The position numbers and the translations under genes are program-made. The notes under the pieces were generated by a model. It was not told the DNA's origin. It did not search any database and saw nothing but the letters and a program-made list of their open reading frames with translations. 64,000 nt of DNA from Paracamarosporium sp. OC-R06-R3 (taxonomy: Eukaryota > Ascomycota > Dothideomycetes > Pleosporales > Didymosphaeriaceae). The DNA is taken from contig JACVRA010000210.1 of assembly GCA_019828545.1 (NCBI GenBank), forward strand, positions 531-64,530, read 5' to 3'. Below are positions 22,764 to 33,193 of this stretch, piece by piece (position 1 is the stretch's first letter; the number at the start of each line of letters is the position of its first letter).

Positions 22764-24126
22764 CTACCCTCTCCAAGGATAAAGCTGTTTGATTGCCCGA
22801 ACATCCGCATCTGAAGGCACATCATACCCGCCTATCTTGCCGACCCATCCCCCTGCTTTAGTTGAGAGTGGACACATTGTTGGATTCGATGGACGGCATC
22901 CTCTACCAGTATCTGCGAACTGGCCACTCGAATAATGTGTGATCGAATGCAAATCATAATCTCCAGAAAATTGCTGAAGATCGGGATTGACCATCATGTA
23001 CTCGCTTCCCGGAAATTCGAATTCTTGGGCAAAGTTGAAATCGGTGCATAACCTGTTATGGATGTCTTGCCCGTTCATATGTGGATACTTCGCGGCTGCT
23101 TTATCCACGTAAGACTGGTATCTTACGATCAGTTCGCAGCGGTAATTGACACGTTCATCGCCTTGACTGTGAGCATATAGAAAATGTATAGGGATTGGTA
23201 CTTACGGTCGACTCGTTGATGCTCGTGGTGCAGACCCAGAACTGTCAATTAGTGCCGTATACCCTCAAACATCGAATGAGGCCTACCATGTGCTAGCTTC
23301 AAAATGATATCAGTACGTATTGGAGCCGAAAAAATTCTAAAAGCACTCACTTCATGCACTATTATACCGGGATGTTCATGCTGGCTCTCAGGCGGCATGA
23401 GCCCCGACACCAGCCGATTGCGATATCTCGTGCCACGGTCGTAACCATCGTATCTAACCGCGCAAAAACAAGATTGTCAGATGATCTTTATAGACAGGAA
23501 GATACAGCAAAGCATGCTGCCATATCAATGTTTTGGGAATCCAAATCACAAATCCTGATGCGCCCAATGCACCGCATCATCACTCACCCCGGCGTAGCCA
23601 TGGCTCCAACGACGTCGGCAAGATGTACGGCTAGTGCGTCTTTTGGGACGGCAAAATGCCACTCTCCAGGCTCATTGAAGTTTTTGTAACCTGCGAAGTA
23701 GCAGTACATTGGCTCGCCTTTGACGTCGCAGATTTCTTCGAACTGGATACTGTGTGCATTCGCTACAGATGCTTCGCCGCCGAGGGCATCGATCCAAATC
23801 TTCATTGCCGCTCCCACGGGCCTTTGGAGGTCATTTCGGGATTGGATGCTAGCATAACAGTAGTGGATCTCCAAACGCATTAGCAATAGTCAAAGCTTGC
23901 GATCTTCGCGCGATTAAGATCAAGAGTGCGGGTGAAATCGTAGGCCTTGTACCTTGGAATCTGGCCAAGAAGATTTTCCATCGCCTGGTTGTATCATCGC
24001 ACGCTTTGGAAGCTCGGGGTTCTTGAAGGCGGCTGTGCAATTCTCATATGGTCCCCAACAGAAAGTCGCGTTTGTGAGGTGTCTCATCGCTGTAAATATA
24101 AAGAGCAGCAGGAACTGCACCATCAT
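22764..24126 (-). CDS. Astacin-like zinc metalloprotease (M12A), secreted
   Basis: Six exons, 24126-23953, 23868-23588, 23453-23351, 23296-23287, 23241-23206 and 23161-22764, give 333 residues. Exon 4 is only 10 nt (ctagcacatg); it completes HELAHVLGLHHEHQR (185-199), the astacin signature HExxHxxGxxHE with three zinc His and the catalytic Glu186. Exon 6 uses the acceptor gtcaag, giving VDRDERVNYRC as in family members. A hydrophobic N-terminus (MMVQFLLLFIFTAM) is a signal peptide. The later active-site turn, usually S-I-M-H-Y, is SITHY (274-278): the Tyr is kept but the Met-turn Met is Thr276. The frame ends IGGYDVPSDADVRAIKQLYPW as in astacins. Role: extracellular peptide-bond hydrolysis, by family. 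Whether the Thr change reduces activity is unknown. Confidence 0.85.
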
Positions 24127-24879
24127 GGCCACAACTTTGGTTGCTTGGAAAGTCGGATTTTGACTGTTGGTGGGGGATGAGGCTCCTTGTGAGCGGTTGA
24201 GAATTTTACACAAGCCTCTCGAAGAATTGAGTGTTGAGGTGGTAAGGCGAAAGCAAGTGGTGATCTATTGAGCCGGAGATACGCTAGAGCGGCACCAAGG
24301 TCTATTCTAATATTTCCCAATCGGCATGACAATCAAGGAAAAAGCGGGTCATTCAAATCACTGCGCTGGCACGTCATCCGAGCAGAAAAGGGCAGTGAAG
24401 GTCTAAAGGTTCTAGTCGTTGCTTAGTCATGGAACTGATCACACACAAACAATTGCTGGATCTCCGAAGCACAAGTATAGGGCAAAAGTTACCTTTCATC
24501 CTCCGCTGTGCATATGGACTTGGTCAAAGGTAGTTTTAGTTTAAGACCGCGACCTATTGTCCTCGCGCTTGTATATAACGTATCTCTCTCACTGAAAATT
24601 TCTTAAATTAGGAAACATGATTTGTACTGTCTCTTTCAAGGTCTAGCCCAGGAACGCTAGATAAAGTAGTCTGCCCAACGTGATCAAAGGGGTTCACTAG
24701 CAATTGAATGAGGTAGATCGCCATATTAGTGAAGGTATTGTATAGATGTGCTTAACATGCCGAAATCTAATATGTTCTTTGTATGAACTAGCGAAAGACA
24801 CATCTTCAAAACTCTAGATACGCTACACTCCGAATGATTGATCTCATTTCCCTTCTTTCCTTTTCGATCTTGGGACACT
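24127..24879. other. Intergenic region between protease and permease genes
   Basis: Contains the upstream region of the protease gene and the 3' end of the permease gene, both on the minus strand. No additional gene or RNA is seen. Confidence 0.5.
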
Positions 24880-26782
24880 CTAATGAACAAATCTGAAGTC
24901 TAAACGTCTGCTCGCGGTATCGTTTGTAGTTTGAATGTAATTGATGCGTTCCTACAATCGCCCGTTAGTAAGATTCATCACGGACGCGAGATTGCAGGGG
25001 AGAAAAGAAAAGGAAGAAATGACTTACCTCATGCGACATAGCTTGCCACTTCCTCTCACGAGTCTTATTCTTCCACACATAATATGCCTTCGTAAACAAG
25101 AACCAAGCAATGGAGATAACATTAATAATAATGAGATTGCGATTGCCCCGGCGATACAGTGGCTTGTCGTCTTCGCGGTAGATATTCGATCCGACGATAT
25201 TCCCACATTGCACCATCATGTTGTACAGCGCTGCAGAAACCGAGCGCGAACCAACGTTATTCGAGTTTGTGGAGGCCCATGCTACGTTGATGGCGTGACA
25301 GTAGGGGTAGCTGAGGAGTATTGTGATCAAGGCGTATGTGCCCCATTGATTCTTGATGAGGTCTGGCCAGGCGTATAGCGCGATGACGCAGGGGAGTGTC
25401 CATATGTTCTGCCAGATGGCAACCAGAGCGCGCTGGTTGAGTTTCTCACTTATCCAGGTGATGGTAAGGAGTGTGATGATGTGTAGGACAGCAGAGGGAA
25501 TGACGAGGAGTTGGACGTTAAGCGTGCTGAAGCCGAGAGAGCGGAGAACTAGAGTTTGGTAGTAGTTCACAGGGGATTGGGGGATAAAGCAGATGAATCC
25601 GATAATGTAAATTGGCCAGAGATCGTAGTCCTTCATGGAGCTCCAGAGGCGTTTCGGAGTGATGGCCTGGCGGTTGTGCATGTCGCCTTTACGAGGGTCA
25701 TCGCGGAGGACGCGATTGACGACGATGGTGAGTTCTCGGTCTGTGAACCAACCATTTGGCCTGTACCATGCTTTTGTTTGTACGGCTGATGCCGGCATGA
25801 GGAAGAATGATGCGATGCCGATAAGGAGGGTGATTAGTCCTTCGAGCAAGAACAACCATCTCCATCCTGCTAGACCGTTCACACCCTCAAGGTGGAAGAT
25901 AGCGAAGGCAAGTAGCGAAGTGACGATAGTTGTAACACTTAAGGCGGTCCAGAAAAAGCTCAATCGGATCGGTAATTCGCGACCGGTGTAGAAGTAAGAG
26001 AGCCAGAGGACGAGGTCAGGTATGAAACCGCCTTCGAGAACGGCTAGAAGGGCTCGTGTAGCAAGAAAGCTAGCCCTACCAGTCAAAGCTGCCTGGCTCA
26101 TAGCCACAATAGACCATAGCACCTGGCTGAATTAGTTGACCCGAATCAATGAATTGCTTGGCTTGGCTTACCATTTGCATTGGAATCCATCGATCAGGGC
26201 CTATCTTTTTGGACACAAGCTGAGAAGGAAGCTCGGCTAGGAGGAAGGAGAAAAGGAAGACAGTGTTTCCCCAGTTGTAATCTAGGATCTTATAAGCAAC
26301 AGTTTAGTTGTAGCTGATGATATCCTACCATTTGTGGTGAGCTTGAGGTCTTTCAGAAAGGTGCCAGATACGGCTTGGGACAAGTTGCCTCGATCAACTT
26401 GCAGACTGAAGAACATGGTACATGCCCAGAAGCATACACGTAGGTCTAGCTTCCGTATAACCTTTTTTTCTTCTTCTTCGCTCCAGGTGGCTTTGGGATC
26501 GAAGACGTGTCTGCACTCATACTTTGCATTCTCGTATACTTCCCTGTAGTAAGCAGCAACTTCAGGGTCTGCGAAGATGTTCCCTGATAGACTGTCGTCG
26601 GAATCGTTGGAGGAAAAGACAACACCGTCCTTGGAAATGATGTTTCCTCTTTCGGTAACAAGCTCTGCGTCTTTTGCAATGCCTTGCGGTGGTTTGTTAC
26701 TGGATTTCTCGATAGACTGAATGGAAACTGTGTCCGCCTGAGCGGCAGTTGGAATTGCGTCTTCGACCGCAACGCTCGCCAT
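24880..26782 (-). CDS. Major facilitator permease, Dal5/allantoate-type (ACS family)
   Basis: Four exons, 26782-26329, 26281-26172, 26122-25028 and 24951-24880, give 576 residues. A charged N-terminal segment of about 125 residues precedes the first membrane helix and the signature DRGNLSQA. About twelve hydrophobic helices follow, with the long central loop ([31 protein letters not shown] split over it) typical of the anion:cation symporter family. The short last exon restores the family's C-terminal end ([12 protein letters not shown]). Members import allantoate, nicotinate, vitamins or organosulfonates across the plasma membrane. It is divergent from a TauD-type dioxygenase with a 1085-bp shared promoter, so sulfonate import is the best guess. 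The start is the ATG of MASVAVEDA; an in-frame extension upstream has no ATG. Confidence 0.88.
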
Positions 26783-27867
26783 GATTATCGAGGATTTCGA
26801 GCTCGGGTGAACAATCACATCTCCAATTGCGGCGTTCCTACGTACATATATACATTTGATCGAGCCCTCAAGCCTCCAATTACCGACAGGATGATAACGG
26901 ACCCAGTACCGAGCTTAGTTCGTGCAGCCACGCGTGTTTTTCGGGTGACGTACGGCGTCCATTACGTGCATTGACGGGTCATGGTGGAGGCAAATTATCC
27001 TGAGGCACGCTTCCAGAGCGCGATCGGCTCATAGCTCAGGGAGATTGTCCAAGTTGGGAACATGATCTTAAGCAGCCCAAGGTCGTACCGCAAGCTTTGC
27101 CCGGTCGTTATTGGCGGAGCTAAGCTTTCAATAGGTTTTATGACCGAGCCTCGACGCCTGAGGCGCCGAATGGTCAGCTGTCTGCACCGCTGGTACGTTC
27201 GTGGCAATCGAATTTGCATATTTACCCCACGCGTAGCTTGAGTAGGCGTATCACGTCGTTTTAGATTCTATTGTGCTATCGCGATAAGGTCGAGGAGGTG
27301 TTTTTTTCTGGTTCCGACGCGGCGCATACATAGTAGTAGCTTCCATCGTTTGTGGAACATGCAACACCAGTCCGTGATCTTGGAAGAAGTCGTAGATTGT
27401 CTGCGTCGACGATTCGAACAGTGAGTACTGGTTGATCTGGTAGATGTTGCAGCAAATCTGTATTCAAAAATCTGCTCGCCACAGCATCTGCCACACTGCT
27501 GTTTATCGCTGCGTGAAGAGTGGCTTGCGTTGGTTTCGGTACGCTTAGGTTGGTCGTCATTAGCCCCTAGCAAGACGCGATATTGCGAATCGGATCCTAG
27601 TTCTTGCGCAACAAAACCAAACATCTTCATCGAATCTTATCAGTGTATACACGCGATTGCACCATGGCGGCGTCTCTCCGCATCTTTGCATTGCCATTGT
27701 TTCCACCCGTAACCACTCGGACGCGAATACGTCCGAGTGCCGTACATGCCGCCATCGGCTATGCAGTGAGAGTGTCTGCTGATCGAGGTCGCTTGGAACG
27801 TACGGTTCCATATAAATGTCGCCTGCACTGAAGGTAGACCGGCGCAATTGACTGTGCTGTAAGCAAC
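26783..27867. promoter_or_regulatory. Divergent promoter, permease / TauD-type dioxygenase
   Basis: 1085 bp between two divergent start codons. Reading frames here lack coding character. The notable element is a 10-bp perfect inverted repeat at 27714-27739, 129 bp before the dioxygenase start. Such an arrangement is common for a co-regulated uptake/catabolism pair. Confidence 0.55.
27714..27739. promoter_or_regulatory. Inverted repeat with CGG-N12-CCG, candidate Zn2Cys6 site
   Basis: Arms CACTCGGACG (27714-27723) and CGTCCGAGTG (27730-27739) are exact reverse complements, separated by CGAATA. They place CGG and CCG triplets 12 bp apart, like the inverted CGG pairs bound by dimeric Zn2Cys6 factors (Gal4 uses 11). 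Position in the divergent promoter supports a regulatory role. Which factor binds is unknown. Confidence 0.5.
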
Positions 27868-29255
27868 ATGGCGACAGAAATCATCAGCCAGATAGAAGCC
27901 ACCCTCCCGGCTACCGTCAAGGCCGAAGGGCTTCCGGAGCGCCTTGCTCCTCGAGCCGATTCTCCGCTCGAGCAGGACAAGGTTACTGAGAAGGAGGAGC
28001 GCGTTGAAGAGGGAAAACCAATTGAACAGGAAAAACCGGTCGACCAAGTCAAGCCTAAGATTCGCCGCATCCTTGACGAAGAGGGTGGTACTACTACCGC
28101 AACCGTAAGCTTCACAAACGAAACACTCAGCCTTGACTAACCTTCTCAAGTACCCGCACTACTTGCCAATCTGGGATCATGGCGAGAAGTACCCTCCATG
28201 GCAGCCGTTCACCCATACCGAACATGCCAAAGACGCCGACCCCAGTTTCAAGGATCTCCTTGTCGAAGGTTCAAAGCTCCAACATCTGACCCCCACAACT
28301 GGGTCCGAAGTCACTGGTGTTCAACTGAGTAAGCTCAGCAACGCTGGTAAGGACCAGCTCGCACTTCTTGTTGCACAGCGTAAGGTCGTTGCGTTTAGAG
28401 ACCAAGACCTTGCGGATCTTTCTATCCAAGAGGCTCTTGACTTTGGTGCATACTTTGGAAGGCACCACATCCATCCTGTGAGTAATCTTTTGTACACAGA
28501 TATCCAACTTCAGTGAGAAATAGGCTAACACCAATGCGATGTCAGACAAGCGGGGCACCTGAAGGCTATCCAGAGATCCATTTGGTCTACCGCAACGGCG
28601 GGAACGGCGAGTTCGAAAGCTTCCTTGCCAACCGAAACAGCAGCGTATCGTGGCACTCGGACGTGACATATGAGGAACAACCTCCGGGCACCACGTTTTT
28701 GATCATCCTTGATACACCGGAGGTCGGAGGTGACACGGCTTTCGTGAATCATGTCGAAGCTTATAACCGCCTTTCACCAGCTATCAAGGAGCGCCTTCAT
28801 GGTCTCACAGCAGTTCATTCTGGCTTCGAACAGGCCGAGTTCAGCCGGAGTCGCGGCGGTGTCGTTCGGCGTGAGCCGGTCAAGCATTCTCACCCGCTTG
28901 TAAGAACACATCCTGCAACCGGGGAGAAGGCACTGTTCGTGAATGGTGGCTGTGAGTATTTATCGCTCCTAGAACAAAACTCAACTAACTGGCTTTAGTC
29001 ACACGCTCTATCGACGGGTTGAAGAAGGAGGAAAGCGACTACCTGCTGAAGTTCCTGCTAGATCACATCAGCCGAGGTATTGACTACCAGGCACGTGTGC
29101 GCTGGGCGCCAAAGACAGTTGTTGTTTGGGACAACAGAGTCACGTCTCATTCGGCCATTGTCGATTGGGTGACTGGAGAGCGGCGTCATCTTGCGAGGAT
29201 CACACCTCAGGCAGAGCGACCTTACGAAACCCCGTATGTAGCGGAGGCTAAATGA
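27868..29255 (+). CDS. TauD/TfdA-type 2-oxoglutarate-dependent dioxygenase
   Basis: Four exons, 27868-28104, 28151-28477, 28546-28951 and 28999-29255, give 408 residues. All three introns have good branch sites (for example gactaac in intron 1). The iron ligands are His225 and Asp227 (SWHSDV) and His374 (TSHSAIVDW); Arg390 (HLARIT) is the likely 2-oxoglutarate anchor. The region KIRRILDEEGGTTTATYPHYLP is typical of fungal alpha-ketoglutarate-dependent sulfonate/taurine dioxygenases (JLP1-like), which release sulfite from organosulfonates for use as sulfur source. The first 60 residues are an unusual charged stretch (EQDKVTEKEERVEEGKP). The gene is paired with a Dal5-type permease. Substrate is inferred; the fold and active site are clear. 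Confidence 0.9.
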
Positions 29256-29486
29256 TGATAGCTAGTCATTTTCGATGACAGACGTTTTGCAGCATCTGCA
29301 AGAACGCAGAAAAGATCGTACTGTGCTATTACCAATGAGCGATCATGTAACAATAACCACGATATACTCACCTCGTGATGAAGCTCGCATTCGATATAGG
29401 AAAGGAATCGTTTTCAATGACTATTCAGCCACAGGTGCTGGTGCGCGGTGGCGGAATCGTCATCCAAGACAAGCTCTGTGGTACAG

Positions 29487-30494
29487 TCAAGCACGCTGGG
29501 CCTTGGTCTCCTCTTCTCCGTTGGTCTCAGACTCAACAACTTTTAAACCCCGACTTTTCCTAAAATGGAAAGCGTAGTCCTTCCAAGCGGCCCAACTTTG
29601 TGGTGTCTCATCAAATCTCCACTCGCCGTAGAAAGCTGAGAGATCCAGGTCGACAAGCTTTTCACCGAGGTCGAACTCTTCCACTATATCGCCGTTTGCT
29701 GTGAAAACAATGCGGCCAATCCTTTCATACAGCAGCCAGCCCCATTTAAGAAGATCTGTTCCCACGTTTAGCAGCCACCTCATTTCCCTGCTAAGACTGC
29801 TTGCTAGCCACTCGGGCCGCAAGATCCCAACCTCATTTTCGTCCACACGCCAACTCCGCAACACAGTATTTATTTTTTTGAGTTGCTCGGGATCCTCAGG
29901 CACGGCTAAAAGCAAGCTTTTATCTTCAGGATCGATGAAATCGATTTGCAAGGTTCCGATCGTAATGCCTTTCGCATCCGGGTCTGGCACTACTCGGTTT
30001 CCTAAACGTCCGTAATGTAAAAAGTCCCGCAGGATGTCGTAGAACATCCACGTCCAGGGCGCGGATCCTCCATCTGAGGCTGTCCATATAGTGAAATAAC
30101 GCTTCCCAAGTTCGGGACCACGCGCCCGGAACTCCCCAAGGCCTTGGACAACGGTACGAACATGATCCACGTTATGTACTATGCGGGGTATTCTAGTCCA
30201 TGTCTGCAGTAGATACAGTTCGTGGACGAATTTGATGTCTAGCTCATAGTGGATTCCTGTGCGATCGAGGAGCTGCTTGGTCTCCTCATGAATTTGCTTA
30301 TTAACGAGCAAGAGAGGAAGCGCTGTAGACGAGGGATTGTCTGGGACTGGGGAGTAATAGATGTTTTTCGATCGCTTCTTCAGTTCCAGGGCTTCAATAT
30401 CGTCAAGTGTTTTAGGCGTTGGATGGCGTGCAAAGATGACGAACTCAAGAACCATGTCTCGGGTTTCTCGCGGTAGGTCTAGGAAATGAGACAT
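29487..30494 (-). CDS. F-box/2EXR-like domain protein of unknown function
   Basis: Single frame of 335 residues. The start MSHFLDLPRETRDMVLEFVI (with L-P-x-E-x-R-x-x-V/I-x-E) and LLLVNKQIHEETKQLL further on are the hallmarks of the F-box-like/2EXR proteins that are very numerous in Dothideomycetes and other ascomycetes. The rest has no recognised domain, and no membrane segment or signal peptide is seen. The start ATG at 30494 is chosen because it opens right at the domain; a longer frame upstream lacks family resemblance. Its stop codon lies 232 bp from that of the dioxygenase gene (convergent). A role in protein turnover is often assumed for such proteins but unproved. Confidence 0.72.
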   Translation of the reverse strand: MSHFLDLPRETRDMVLEFVIFARHPTPKTLDDIEALELKKRSKNIYYSPVPDNPSSTALPLLLVNKQIHEETKQLLDRTGIHYELDIKFVHELYLLQTWTRIPRIVHNVDHVRTVVQGLGEFRARGPELGKRYFTIWTASDGGSAPWTWMFYDILRDFLHYGRLGNRVVPDPDAKGITIGTLQIDFIDPEDKSLLLAVPEDPEQLKKINTVLRSWRVDENEVGILRPEWLASSLSREMRWLLNVGTDLLKWGWLLYERIGRIVFTANGDIVEEFDLGEKLVDLDLSAFYGEWRFDETPQSWAAWKDYAFHFRKSRGLKVVESETNGEEETKAQRA

Positions 30495-31184
30495 TTTATC
30501 ATAAGATATGCCACAAAAGTGAGCGGTGTGAGGTCGGACTGATAAGACACTTCGCACGAGTGTTACGTGGTAACGGTTGCCTAGAGTTATTAGCTAATTC
30601 AGATGCGGTTAGGCACGAATCCTCCGATCCACCATATGCCTTGAACCTAACCCTTTGATCTTGGAAATCATAGTCTAGAGGTTGCCATTGGAGCCATTAT
30701 TATTATTATTAGGATTGTATGGTGGAAAATGTAGATTCAGCTTAATAAATACAACGTAATACTATTGTTTTCGAAGAACTTGATATGGGGTTCTGCCCAC
30801 GTTTTCTTTCTACTCGGGTTACGTCCTCGGAGATCACTTCATCTTATACTAGACAGCCTTAAAATTGACCCCACCTGGAGAAGAATCTGGCTCTGGAGGG
30901 CAAAGTATATGAGTCCGTAAAACCGGAGTTGATCTCTGACCTTTACCGAATTCGTTCTTGCATTCTCCTGACAATCAGTCCCCTCTGACCCAAAGCCCCT
31001 TACATTATCTTCCATATACGGTAACCGTTGCTAGCAGTGGAGCTAGTCCAAGTGGATAAGTACAGGACTACTGTGGCCAGGGAGTAGAGGGGCCAAAAAT
31101 GTATTTCCTGAAGCCCTCTCTAAGCACTTAATGCATGTGTATGTATTTGTAAAAGCGGTATTTTAAAGATTACATAGTGACACA
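30495..31184. other. Intergenic, no gene seen
   Basis: About 690 bp. It has a short TAT/TTA microsatellite near 30697-30710 and otherwise unique AT-rich sequence. It must contain the promoter of the F-box-like gene. Confidence 0.5.
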
Positions 31185-32767
31185 TCATGACTGGTTTGCA
31201 AGCTGGGTCAACCACCGTTCCAAATCAGCCATGATGCGTTCCCCTAGCATCGGATCGACAGCGCAGTCTGGCCAGTTAGCGCTGATACAAATCCCCCGAC
31301 CAGCCACACTGACCGGGGCGAACTCGATGGCGGCAGCGGGGATCTCGGCGCTGAGGCCAAACTGCGCCCGGTCGATTGACCACTTCTGGCCATCGTTGGA
31401 CGTGTTGCCGTCTAGGACACCGATATTGGTCACCAGCCACGTGAACTGGCGCGTCCTTTTCGCTATGTCCCTCATCGTCTGCTGCCAGTCCGTGACGTAC
31501 TTGAACACCCCTACCACATCGTTTCGCAGCCCAGTTTCCAACTTGCGCACTATCTCCAGCCGATTCTGTGCCGATACGGCCCAGAGCTCGCTTCGAAGAT
31601 CAGCAGACAGATCTATCCCCTCGCTGCTATTAACCGGCAACTTAGAACGAATTCGTGCCACTAGCTTCTTGTCGAATTTATGGGGCAGCTGGGTCACGTA
31701 GTTGCTCACTGCCCTATCGGAACGGACCCACGGAGCATCTGGCGGAGCCGGAGGCAGATTCCGGCGGTGGTCCATGACGGTAGTACTTTGAAAGGCCGGT
31801 GCAACCGTGCTATTGAGGTGCGATGAGAAGGCAATAAGCGCTAATCCGTTTATCAGGCCGGTGATGGTAGTCTTGTTCCGTCGACAAAGGGCTAGGATCG
31901 CAAGTAGAGATGCGTTGTCCATGAAAAAGGCCCGAAACTGAGTTTTGTACGGAGAGGAGCGGATTGGACACCAGGCTGCTTGGGAGACGTCCCGATTCAA
32001 AAACCGAGGCCCAAGTTCTTCCCAAAATACCTTAGCGAGGTACTTAAGGTCTAATGGAAGACCCTTTAAGCTCTCGATTGGGGTTGGGAGGAAAGGGGGC
32101 GTTGCAGGCAGTCTGAGGATATCGCCATCCAAGCCCGACCGCTCATATGATCCGTTCTCAGCGTTATTGAGCATCTCAAGAAAGTCTTCGTGGAACACCT
32201 TGGCGCCTGCACCGTCGAATTGGGGGTGATTCCAAGTGAGGAGGACCTCCATGATAGGAGCATCCCCTTGCCGAATGATGGTAATCTTCCAGCCCGGCTG
32301 CTTAATGGAAAGGTCTGGGAAACGGTCATCTAACTGAATGCGAAAGGTTTCCTGGACCGTTTGTTCAAATTCGGTATTCTCTCCGAGATAAAGCCATCTT
32401 ATATGTTGCGTTAAGTTAAGACTATGCAGCTGAATCCACGAGGGGGTCTTGGAAGTGGCATCCATCATGCCGACTTGTAGCATCGGATGTCTCATAATGG
32501 TGTCCACGACAGCAATCTTGACGGCCTCCTCTAGTTGGGTCCGCGACTCTGCCGGTGCAAGACGTGGCGGTACTGCATAGCGACAAGAGAGAATGGTGCC
32601 ACGGTACTGGTCTAGTAGATACATGGCCAGTTGGTACGTCTCGCTAGACACACAATAATTGGTTAGATGAAACTAGATGCTATGCCAGATGCGATTACAG
32701 GTGCTCACTTAATACCAAATTTGCGTAGCACCGTCGCTTCTGTGCCATAATTCATTCTGTTTCCCAT
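31185..32767 (-). CDS. HXXXD acyltransferase (alcohol acetyltransferase / condensation-like)
   Basis: Two exons, 32767-32709 and 32643-31185, give 505 residues. The short first exon supplies MGNRMNYGTEATVLRKFGI and joins to NETYQLAMYLLDQYRG. The catalytic motif is HPQFDG (His159, Asp163), matching the H-x-x-x-D-G of acyl-CoA-dependent acetyltransferases and condensation domains. The C-terminal pattern VTNIGVLDG is the second conserved element of fungal alcohol acetyltransferase-like proteins. There is no carrier-protein domain nearby, so a free-standing acyltransferase acting on a small alcohol, amine or secondary metabolite is more likely than a peptide synthetase part. The substrate is unknown. 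It is divergent from the NACHT-ankyrin gene (426 bp apart). Confidence 0.82.
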
Positions 32768-33193
32768 GGTTCGTTGCTGACGCGGCGAATCAAGAAGAGA
32801 CGGGGTAACGATTGTCGATATTCGTTCATTGCTAGCTGATGAGTCTCGAACTGACTATATCACCGGACGGTTTCCTGCTGTGCCTCCTCCTTTCCGAGAA
32901 ACTAGCCTAAACAGGAACAGCGACAGGCTTAGGTACCTACAATATTACGAAGGATGGCAGGTTTCTTGGCCCCCACATGCTCACGAAGGCTGAGCTACCC
33001 TTATGTGGTTAGGCGTTCCAAGACTGATGCCTAGTCGTGATTTCTCTAAAAATTAGGCGCATCCTTCTTTTCCTCCACTTCTTTTGAACTACCCGATCAG
33101 GCTACATCTCATATATCCAAAACTTATTCTCTCACCTGGTCAATACAAAATACTCCCTTTTGCAAACTTCCCTCCGCTTAGTTACGATCGACT
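32768..33193. promoter_or_regulatory. Divergent promoter, acyltransferase / NACHT-ankyrin
   Basis: 426 bp between two divergent start codons. No clear TATA box or long inverted repeat. The right part is CT-rich (tttcctccacttc), as is common in fungal leaders. Confidence 0.45.

Noticed and set aside
28105..28140. Reading the dioxygenase first exon through to the stop at 28140
   Set aside because: The stretch is an intron (GTAAGC..gactaac..CAAG); splicing restores GGTTTATYPHYLP, as expected for the family.
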